From Cellulosimicrobium arenosum (lineage in GTDB: Bacteria; Actinomycetota; Actinomycetes; Actinomycetales; Cellulomonadaceae): a stretch of 64,000 bases of DNA. Each line of letters starts with the position of its first letter. The stretch's first letter is position 1. Where the stretch lies: the NCBI RefSeq assembly GCF_014837295.1, contig NZ_JACYHB010000011.1:1-64000 (forward strand), read 5' to 3'. The translations under genes and the position numbers were made by a program. This document shows positions 58,287 through 64,000 of this stretch, one piece after another. The notes beneath the pieces are model-generated. The model searched no databases. It was not told the DNA's origin and was given only the letters and a program-made list of their open reading frames with translations.

Positions 58287-59186
58287 ATCTCCCAGCCACC
58301 GTCGCAACCGCCCTACGGATCGGCGGGGCCGCAGGGCGGTCCCGCCGCCGCGCCCGTGTGCCCCCGGCACCCGGACCGTGTGTCGTACGTGCGGTGCCAG
58401 CGCTGCGGTCGTCCGGTGTGCCCGGAGTGCCAGCGACCCGCCGCGGTGGGGGTGCAGTGCGTCGACTGCGTGCACGACGCCGCACGCCGCGTCCCGCAGC
58501 AGCGCACCTCCCTGGGGGGCGTGGTCCGGGGCGGCCCGCCGGTCGTGACCTACACGATCATCGGGCTGTGCGTCGTGAGCTGGGTGCTGCAGCTCGTCAC
58601 GGGCGGCGACTGGACCCGGCTCTGGTGGTTCGCGCCGGTGATCGGTGAGCAGGAGCCGTACCGGTTCCTGACGTCGGCGTTCCTGCACTCACCGAGCCCG
58701 CTGCACATCCTGTTCAACATGTACGCCCTGTGGATCACGGGGCCGTTCCTCGAGCAGATGCTCGGCCGGTGGCGCTTCGTCGCGCTCTACCTGCTGTCGG
58801 CGATCGGCGGCTCCGTCGGCTACCTGCTGCTCGCGGGCGGGCCGCTGAGCGAGACCTGGTACCAGCCGGTGGTGGGCGCCTCGGGTGCGGTCTTCGGTCT
58901 GTTCGGCGCGATCCTGCTCGTGCTGCGGCGTACCGGCCGCAACGCCATGCAGATCGTCGTGCTCATCGCGATCAACTTCGCGATCGGCTTCTTCTTCTCC
59001 GGCATCGCGTGGCAGGCCCACCTCGGCGGGCTCGTCGTCGGGCTCGTGCTGGGGGCGGCCTACGCCTACGCGCCGCGAGAGCGGCGCACGCTGGTGTCTG
59101 TCGCGGTGACGAGCGTCGTCGCCATCGGCCTGGTGGCCGCGACCTGGCTCACGTACGCGACCGTGCCCCAGGTCCTCGGCGGCTGA
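58287..59186 (+). CDS. Rhomboid-family intramembrane serine protease with N-terminal zinc-ribbon (start codon unclear)
   Basis: Membrane protease with a zinc-ribbon-like region (CPRHPDRVSYVRCQRCGRPVCPECQRPA ... CVDC) followed by six membrane segments. Family landmarks: HILFNMYALWITGPFLEQMLG, the catalytic Ser in GASGAVFGLFG and His in AHLGGLVVGLVLG. No ATG or GTG exists before 58356 in this frame after the ppiA stop. ATC at 58287 follows GAGGA at the ideal distance and would give (M)SQPPSQPPYG, like homologues that begin with such a stretch. A GTG at 58356 would start right at the zinc-ribbon (277 residues). Confidence 0.85.
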   Translation: MSQPPSQPPYGSAGPQGGPAAAPVCPRHPDRVSYVRCQRCGRPVCPECQRPAAVGVQCVDCVHDAARRVPQQRTSLGGVVRGGPPVVTYTIIGLCVVSWVLQLVTGGDWTRLWWFAPVIGEQEPYRFLTSAFLHSPSPLHILFNMYALWITGPFLEQMLGRWRFVALYLLSAIGGSVGYLLLAGGPLSETWYQPVVGASGAVFGLFGAILLVLRRTGRNAMQIVVLIAINFAIGFFFSGIAWQAHLGGLVVGLVLGAAYAYAPRERRTLVSVAVTSVVAIGLVAATWLTYATVPQVLGG

Positions 59187-59266
59187 ACGCCCGCCGACCG
59201 ACGCCCGCCCCCACACTTATCCCCAGGGTTACTCACAGGTGTGGAACTACACCGGTGGAACTCGGG

Positions 59267-59521
59267 TCACTTCCAGCGGGTGGTGAGCACGAACCCCGCG
59301 ATGATGAGGGCGAACCCGACGGCCAGGTTCCAGTACTCCAGCGCCGGGATCGGCAGCTGCCTGGACCCGCTGAGGTAGAACAGGACGATCCAGGCGAGCC
59401 CGAGCAGCATGAGCGTGAGCATGGTGGGCACCAGCCAGCGCGGGTTGCCGGTCTCCGCCCTGGGCTCGCGGGGGGCGCGGGCGGCCTTGGCCGGCTTCTT
59501 GCGGGACTTCGACTCGGGCAC
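59267..59521 (-). CDS. crgA: Cell division protein CrgA
   Basis: Small membrane protein that coordinates septation with FtsZ, FtsI and other division proteins in actinobacteria. 84 residues: a basic N-terminus (SKSRKKPAKAARAPR), the family NPRWLVPTMLTLMLLGLAWIVLFYL segment and a second membrane helix ending FVLTTRWK. GTG at 59521 with AGGAG about 10 nt upstream gives the normal length; the open frame further upstream is not conserved-looking. Confidence 0.94.
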   Translation of the reverse strand: MPESKSRKKPAKAARAPREPRAETGNPRWLVPTMLTLMLLGLAWIVLFYLSGSRQLPIPALEYWNLAVGFALIIAGFVLTTRWK

Positions 59522-59665
59522 GAGTAGGGGCTCCTGTCCTGGTGAGGTCCCTGCCGCCGTCTCCCGCGGTCGCGGGACTGCCGTCGTCGTGCAGGAACCG
59601 TGCATGGTGTGGGTACGTCGCGGGCGGCCCGGGGAGGGTTGTCCGCCAACGACATTCGTCGTCTA

Positions 59666-59691
59666 GCGTAGTGGGCGCAGAGACTACGCTG
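59666..59691. promoter_or_regulatory. Inverted repeat between crgA and the DUF881 gene
   Basis: Arms AGCGTAGT and ACTACGCT with a 10-bp spacer in the 251-bp divergent gap. Possible operator or overlapping promoter; no regulator can be named. Confidence 0.3.
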
Positions 59692-59772
59692 TACATCCGC
59701 GTGCGCGCACGCGCACGCGCGCCCCGATCCGCGGGGTCGTGGGCACAGGATCGTCGGGAAGGAGACCGCACC

Positions 59773-60534
59773 GTGAGCGAGACGGATCCGGTCCCCGCCG
59801 GCCCGCGGCAGCGACCGCGTCGCCTCCGATCGACCCTCACGGTGGCCCTGGTGCTCGCCCTCGCCGGTCTCATGTTCACCGCGAACGCGCGGCTCGCTCG
59901 GGGCGAGGAGTCCCGGCACCCGGAGAATCTCGCCCAGCTGGTCGACCGCGAGTCGGGTCGCGTCGAACGGCTCTCGGGCACCGTTGACTCGCTGAACGAC
60001 GAGATCGAGACGCTCTCCGCGCCGTCGGGGCCGGTACCGGCCGTCGACAGCGACCAGATCATGCGCACCGCGGTCGCCGCCGGCACGGTGCCGGTGAGCG
60101 GCCCCGGCCTGTCGGTCGCGCTCGACGACGCGCCGCGGGACGGGAGCCACCCCGAGGGGCTTAGCGCCGACGCGCTCGTCGTCCACCAGCAGGACGTGCA
60201 GGCCGTCGTCAACGCCCTGTGGGCCGGCGGGGCCGAGGCGATGACGCTGCAGGGCCAGCGCGTCACCGCGACGTCGGCGTTCCGCTGCGCGGGCAACATC
60301 CTGCTCCTGCACGGACGCGTGTACTCGCCGCCGTACGTGGTCGAGGCCCTCGGCGACCCGAGCGCGATGCGGGCGGCGCTGGACCGGTCGGAGAACATCC
60401 AGATCTACCAGCAGTACGTGGACGCGGTAGGCCTCGGCTGGTCCGTCCAGGACGACGACGACATCGACATGCCACGGTACGAGGGGGCGCTCGAGCTCAC
60501 GTACGCGCGTCCGGCCACCGGGACGCCGTCGTGA
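59773..60534 (+). CDS. DUF881-family membrane-anchored protein
   Basis: 253 residues. One N-terminal membrane anchor (LTVALVLALAGLMFTANARLA), a coiled-coil-like stretch (NLAQLVDRESGRVERLSGTVDSLNDEIETL) and the extracytoplasmic DUF881 domain (GPGLSVALDDAPRDG ... VVNALWAGGAEAMTLQGQRVTATSAFRCAGNILLLHGRVYSPPYVVEALG). Equivalent by place to Rv0012. Function unknown; the domain layout resembles septal proteins. GTG at 59773 has GGAAGGAG upstream. The stop overlaps the sortase start. Confidence 0.88.
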   Translation: MSETDPVPAGPRQRPRRLRSTLTVALVLALAGLMFTANARLARGEESRHPENLAQLVDRESGRVERLSGTVDSLNDEIETLSAPSGPVPAVDSDQIMRTAVAAGTVPVSGPGLSVALDDAPRDGSHPEGLSADALVVHQQDVQAVVNALWAGGAEAMTLQGQRVTATSAFRCAGNILLLHGRVYSPPYVVEALGDPSAMRAALDRSENIQIYQQYVDAVGLGWSVQDDDDIDMPRYEGALELTYARPATGTPS

Positions 60535-61313
60535 CCACCGCTCCCCTGCCCACGGTGCGCCACCGGGCGCCGTCGGGCCGCCGCGGCGGGGGTGCGTCCG
60601 CGGTCGTCGGGGTGCTGGGCGAGATCCTCATCACCCTCGGTGTCCTGCTGGGGCTCTACGTCGTCTGGCAGCTGTGGTGGACGGACGTGCAGGCGGACCG
60701 GGTCCAGGCCCAGACGCTCCAGGAGCTGGACGCGCCGACGCCCGACGCGGCCGACGTCGCGGTGCAGGTGCGCCGGGACGACCCTCCCGTCATGGAACCT
60801 CCCGCGGCGGGCGAGGTCTTCGGCACGCTGCAGGTCCCGCGCTGGGACGACGCGGTGATGCCGATCGCCGAGGGCACGGACAAGCGCGAGGTCCTCGACA
60901 AGGCGGAGGCCGGGCACTACCCGGAGACCGTCATGCCGGGCGACGTCGGGAACTTCGCTCTCGCGGGCCACCGCATGACGTACGGCGCGATCTTCCACCG
61001 CGTCGAAGAGCTGGAGCCGGACGACCCCCTCGTCGTGCAGGCGGGCGACGTCTGGTACGTGTATCGGGTGACCGACATGCGCGCCGTCCAGCCGTCACAG
61101 GTCGAGGCCGTGGCGCCCGTCCCGTGGGAGCCCGGCGTCGAGCCCACCGAGCGTCTCCTGACGCTGACCACGTGCCACCCGATCGGCCTCAACTCGTTGC
61201 AGCAGCGGTTCATCGTCAACGCGCGGCTCGACTACTGGCTCCCCGTCGCGGACGGGACCCCGCCCGACCTCGTCGGGCAGACCGCACCGCCGGCAGACGA
61301 GGAGGCGAGCTGA
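60531..61313 (+). CDS. srtE: Class E sortase
   Basis: Transpeptidase that cuts LAxTG sorting signals and joins proteins to the cell wall. 260 residues with an N-terminal membrane anchor (VGVLGEILITLGVLLGLYVVWQLWW) and the catalytic triad His about 147 in LAGHRMTYG, Cys about 215 in TLTTCHP and Arg about 226 in QQRFIV. GTG at 60531 overlaps the DUF881 stop by four bases; the stop is followed directly by the next start (TGATG). A likely substrate is the LAxTG protein at 48174-49742. Confidence 0.93.
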   Translation: MTTAPLPTVRHRAPSGRRGGGASAVVGVLGEILITLGVLLGLYVVWQLWWTDVQADRVQAQTLQELDAPTPDAADVAVQVRRDDPPVMEPPAAGEVFGTLQVPRWDDAVMPIAEGTDKREVLDKAEAGHYPETVMPGDVGNFALAGHRMTYGAIFHRVEELEPDDPLVVQAGDVWYVYRVTDMRAVQPSQVEAVAPVPWEPGVEPTERLLTLTTCHPIGLNSLQQRFIVNARLDYWLPVADGTPPDLVGQTAPPADEEAS

Positions 61314-61522
61314 TGTACGGCGCCCTGTGGCGTGCGCTGCCCGGCCCGGCCTGGCTCCGGGTCCTGCTGCTCCTGGCCCTCGCGGCGGCCGTCGTGCTCG
61401 CGTGCTTCGAGTGGCTGTTCCCCGTCGTGGCCGAGCACATGCCCTTCAACGACCCGAACGTCCGCCAGGCGGCCCACGTGGTCCCGTCCTCACCCCCATC
61501 CCTCCAGGAGGTCCTGAGGTGA
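61313..61522 (+). CDS. Small membrane protein of the sortase-pabA operon
   Basis: 69 residues with one membrane segment (LRVLLLLALAAAVVLACFEWLFPVVAEHM) and a short outer tail ending SSPPSLQEVLR. GAGGCGAG precedes the ATG at 61313; it overlaps the sortase stop on one side and the pabA start (GTGA) on the other, so it is translated as part of the operon. No function known; close coupling to srtE suggests a sortase accessory role. Confidence 0.75.
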   Translation: MYGALWRALPGPAWLRVLLLLALAAAVVLACFEWLFPVVAEHMPFNDPNVRQAAHVVPSSPPSLQEVLR

Positions 61523-62169
61523 CCCGCATCCTCGTCGTCGACAACTACGACTCGTTCGTCTACACGATCGTCGGCTACCTCGACCAGCTCGGGGCGCAGA
61601 CGGTCGTGGTGCGCAACGACGCCGTGTCGGAGCCGGACGCCGACGGCCGCTTCCACGACACGGACGGCACGCCGTTCGACGGCGTCCTCGTCTCCCCCGG
61701 CCCCGGCACGCCGAAGGAGGCCGGGCAGAGCGAGCAGGTCATCCGGGCGTGCGCCGCGTCCGCGACGCCCATGCTCGGGGTGTGCCTGGGCCACCAGGCC
61801 CTCGCGGAGGTGTACGGCGCGACGGTCACCCACGCCCCCGAGCTCATGCACGGCAAGACGAGCCTCGTCGAGCACTCCGGTGCGAGCGTCCTCGCCGGAC
61901 TGCCCACGCCGTTCACCGCGACGCGCTACCACTCGCTCGCCGTGGTGACCGGTACCGTCCCTGCCGTGCTCGAGGTGACGGCCGAGACGTCGACCGGCGT
62001 GATCATGGCCGTGCAGCACCGCGAGCTGCCGCTCCACGGCGTCCAGTTCCACCCCGAGTCCGTGCTCACCGAGGGTGGGCACCGGCTGCTCGCCAACTGG
62101 CTCGAGGCCTGCGGCCTCGAAGGGGCCGTCGAGCGTTCGGCGGGCATGGCTCCCCTCGTGCGCCAGTAG
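61519..62169 (+). CDS. pabA: Aminodeoxychorismate/anthranilate synthase glutamine amidotransferase subunit
   Basis: Releases ammonia from glutamine for chorismate amination in folate (or tryptophan) synthesis. 216 residues, class I amidotransferase: VDNYDSFVYTIVGYL start, LVSPGPGTP, nucleophile Cys in LGVCLGHQ and His-Glu in VQFHPES. Equivalent to Rv0013. From sequence alone pabA and trpG cannot be told apart; no partner synthase is adjacent. GTG at 61519 has CAGGAGG 10 nt upstream and overlaps the preceding stop. Confidence 0.92.
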   Translation: MTRILVVDNYDSFVYTIVGYLDQLGAQTVVVRNDAVSEPDADGRFHDTDGTPFDGVLVSPGPGTPKEAGQSEQVIRACAASATPMLGVCLGHQALAEVYGATVTHAPELMHGKTSLVEHSGASVLAGLPTPFTATRYHSLAVVTGTVPAVLEVTAETSTGVIMAVQHRELPLHGVQFHPESVLTEGGHRLLANWLEACGLEGAVERSAGMAPLVRQ

Positions 62170-62179
62170 GCGGACCCGC

Positions 62180-62233
62180 ACGCCCCACGATCAGCTCCAC
62201 GCCCCACGATCAGCTCCACGCCCCACGATCAGC
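62180..62233 (+). repeat. Three tandem copies of a 19-bp unit
   Basis: ACGCCCCACGATCAGCTCC at 62180-62198 and 62199-62217, then a nearly complete third copy to 62233, in the 87-bp gap between the convergent pabA and pknB ends. Confidence 0.85.
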
Positions 62234-62256
62234 CCAGGGGCGTCCGAGACGCGGCG

Positions 62257-64000
62257 TCAGCCGTTGCCCCCTCCGTTGCCGCCGCCGCCGTTCCCCCCGC
62301 CGTTCCCCCCGCCGTCGTCGTCTCCGTCGTCGTCGCCGGGCGCGGGCCCGGTCGACACGATGAGCGAGACGGGCGACCCGACCTCGAGCTCGGCGCCGCC
62401 GCCCGGGTCCGACCCGATGACGACGCCGGCCGGCCACTCGTCGGAGGGCTGTGTCTGGCGCGTGCCCTCCGTGAGGTTCGCGCCGCCGAGCATCTGCTTC
62501 GCCTGGTCCTCGGTCTTCCCGACGAGGTCGGACGGGACGTTGGTCGTCTCGACGGCCGGTGGGATGGCGACATCGATCGCGACGCTCGACCCCTGCGCGA
62601 CCTTCCCGGCCTCCGGCCGTTGCGCGATGACCGTGCCCTCGTCCTCGTCCGACTCGACCTCCTTGACGTCCGCGGTCAGCCCGAGGTCCGAGATCTGGCC
62701 CTCGGCGTCCTCACGCGTGGATCCCACCAGGTCGGGCAGGGACACGTTCCCGGACGACACGAAGAGCGTCACGGTCGACCCGGTGCTGACGCTCTCGTCC
62801 GCGGCCGGCTCGGTCTTCGTCACGAGGTCCTGCTCGACGTCGACGGAGTCCTCGCGCTCGACGTTGCCGGCGGTCAGGTCCAGCTCCTCGAGCGCCGCCC
62901 GTGCCTCTTCCTGCGTCTTGCCCTGCAGGTCGGGGACCCGGACCGAGTCCGGTCCGCCGGAGAAGTAGACCGACACCGTGGACTCGAGCTCGGCCTCCTC
63001 ACCGCCCTCCGGGCTCTGCCGCGTGAACGTGTCCTCGGGCTGGTCGGAGTCGGGGTCGACGAGCTGCTCGTACTCGAAGCCCTCGGCCTCGATCTGCTGC
63101 TTCGCCTGCTCGGGCGTGACGTCGGCCGCGAGGGTCGGGACCGTGCCCGTCGTGGGCTCGTCCGGCTCCTGGTTCAGCAGGATCATGGCGATGATCGCCG
63201 CGATCGCGAGCACCGCGACCGCGATGAGGGTCCACATCAGGCCCTTGCGGCTCTTGCCCTGCTCCTCGTCCTCGCCGGGTTCCTCGCCCGGCGGGACGGC
63301 CGGGGCCGCCGTCGTCTCCCACGGGTTGGCCGGGCCCATCACCTGCGTGGCCTGGACCGCGGTCGGCTGCATGTCCGCCGCCGCGACGGCGCCCAGGCCG
63401 GCCGCGGCCATGGCGACACCGAGCGCCGGTGCGTTGACGTAGCCGCCGCGCACCGCGCTCTCGAGGTCGGCCCGGAACTCCGCGGCGTTGGAGTAGCGGT
63501 CCGTGCGGTCCTTCGCGAGGGCCTTGAGCGTGATGCGGTCGAGGACCTCGGGGACGTCGGGCGCGAGGGCGCTCGGCGTCGCGGGCGCCTCGCGCACGTG
63601 CTGGTAGGCGACCGCGACCGGGGAGTCCCCGATGAAAGGCGGCCGACCGGTGAGCAGCTCGTACAGCAGGCAGCCGGTCGAGTACAGGTCGCTGCGTGCG
63701 TCGACGGTCTCCCCGCGCGCCTGCTCGGGCGACAGGTACTGCGCGGTGCCGATCACGGCCTGGGTCTGCGTCATGGTCGCCGCGGAGTCCGCGACCGCCC
63801 GCGCGATGCCGAAGTCCATGACCTTGACAGCGCCCGTGGGGGTGATCATGACGTTCGCGGGCTTGATGTCGCGGTGCACGATCCCGGCGTGGTGCGAGTA
63901 CTCGAGCGCCGCAAGCACGCCCGCGGTGATCTCGACGGCCTCGTCGATCGGCACCGCCTGGCCGTCGCGCAGGATCTCGCGCACCGTGTGGCCCTCGACG
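62257..64000 (-). CDS. pknB: Serine/threonine protein kinase PknB with PASTA domains (5' end outside window)
   Basis: Membrane kinase sensing peptidoglycan fragments and phosphorylating cell-wall and division proteins. The window holds about 580 C-terminal residues: the kinase C-lobe (HRDIKPANVM, VMDFGIARAV, GTAQYLSPEQARGE), a membrane segment (GLMWTLIAVAVLAIAAIIAMIL), four PASTA domains (starting near TVPTLAADVTPEQ, VRVPDLQGKTQEEA, VSLPDLVGSTREDA and TNVPSDLVGKTEDQA) and a low-complexity Gly/Asn tail. The N-lobe lies past the window edge. It has the same orientation as Rv0014c. Plausible targets in this window by analogy are the MurJ-associated pseudokinase and the PASTA-type PBP. Confidence 0.95.
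   Translation of the reverse strand, partial: VEGHTVREILRDGQAVPIDEAVEITAGVLAALEYSHHAGIVHRDIKPANVMITPTGAVKVMDFGIARAVADSAATMTQTQAVIGTAQYLSPEQARGETVDARSDLYSTGCLLYELLTGRPPFIGDSPVAVAYQHVREAPATPSALAPDVPEVLDRITLKALAKDRTDRYSNAAEFRADLESAVRGGYVNAPALGVAMAAAGLGAVAAADMQPTAVQATQVMGPANPWETTAAPAVPPGEEPGEDEEQGKSRKGLMWTLIAVAVLAIAAIIAMILLNQEPDEPTTGTVPTLAADVTPEQAKQQIEAEGFEYEQLVDPDSDQPEDTFTRQSPEGGEEAELESTVSVYFSGGPDSVRVPDLQGKTQEEARAALEELDLTAGNVEREDSVDVEQDLVTKTEPAADESVSTGSTVTLFVSSGNVSLPDLVGSTREDAEGQISDLGLTADVKEVESDEDEGTVIAQRPEAGKVAQGSSVAIDVAIPPAVETTNVPSDLVGKTEDQAKQMLGGANLTEGTRQTQPSDEWPAGVVIGSDPGGGAELEVGSPVSLIVSTGPAPGDDDGDDDGGGNGGGNGGGGNGGGNG

Noticed and set aside
59217-59225. TTATCCCCA, one base from a DnaA box, between rhomboid and crgA genes
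   Set aside because: Single and isolated; one such match is expected by chance in a window of this size.
59698-59722. GCGCACGCGCAC alternating purine-pyrimidine stretch before the DUF881 gene
   Set aside because: Could form Z-DNA but such short runs are common in GC-rich genomes; no further support.

Overview
This 64 kb window is high-GC DNA carrying the replication-origin region of an actinobacterium. The gene content and order, class E sortase, PadR-myo-inositol phosphate synthase pair, DLW-39, CrgA and PASTA kinase all point that way. The family Cellulomonadaceae or a close relative is my inference from the overall layout, not something the sequence proves. Read outward from oriC, most genes follow the order known from Mycobacterium and Streptomyces: rpmH-rnpA-yidD-yidC-jag | rsmG-parA-parB on the left, and dnaA-dnaN-gnd-recF-dciA | gyrB-gyrA-DUF3566-tRNA-Ile-tRNA-Ala-ppiA-crgA-DUF881-srtE-pabA-pknB on the right.

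Layout. 1-0.13 kb: the end of an insertion sequence. 0.14-7.7 kb: dnaB, a MATE transporter in opposite orientation, the rplI-rpsR-ssb-rpsF ribosomal/SSB operon (minus strand) and a PASTA-type bifunctional penicillin-binding protein. 8-9.9 kb: PadR regulator and inositol-1-phosphate synthase, translationally coupled and preceded by clear operator palindromes. 9.9-22.4 kb: the accessory part, with nested terminator repeats, a 1333-residue LPATG-anchored surface protein, a Tat-exported DyP peroxidase, a beta-helix lipoprotein and second lipoprotein, two MFS transporters and an M20 amidohydrolase. 22.5-32.3 kb: the conserved pcnA / nudix / DUF6049 / murJ / pseudokinase / trxB / trxA block, with a SigR-type (disulfide-stress) promoter in front of trxB. 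32.4-34.8 kb: an aminotransferase and a D-Ala-D-Ala-ligase-like protein. 34.8-38.7 kb: parB, parA, rsmG and five parS sites. 38.7-41.4 kb: jag, yidC, yidD, rnpA, rpmH. 41.5-44.05 kb: dnaA flanked by DnaA boxes, the main oriC array lying between dnaA and dnaN. 44-48.1 kb: dnaN, gnd, recF, dciA. 48.1-49.7 kb: an LAxTG surface protein. 50-56.6 kb: gyrase, DUF3566, two tRNAs and the 39-residue DLW-39 protein between them. 56.6-64 kb: an Ala/Lys-rich membrane protein, ppiA, rhomboid protease, crgA, DUF881, class E sortase, a 69-residue membrane protein, pabA and the 3' part of pknB.

The genes combine replication initiation (DnaA, DnaB, DciA, DnaN, RecF, gyrase), chromosome segregation (ParAB-parS), cell-envelope growth and its control (PBP, MurJ, pseudokinase, CrgA, PknB, sortase and substrates), membrane insertion (YidC/YidD) and thiol homeostasis (TrxA/TrxB). 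The most interesting non-genic signals are a second DnaA-box-like array in front of dnaB, a set of genes with a TANNNT box 6-7 nt before the start codon and little or no Shine-Dalgarno (leaderless candidates), parS sites embedded in coding sequence and read as VSRET, and a split of the MurJ-pseudokinase fusion known from mycobacteria. No CRISPR array, rRNA gene, prophage or recognisable defence island is visible.
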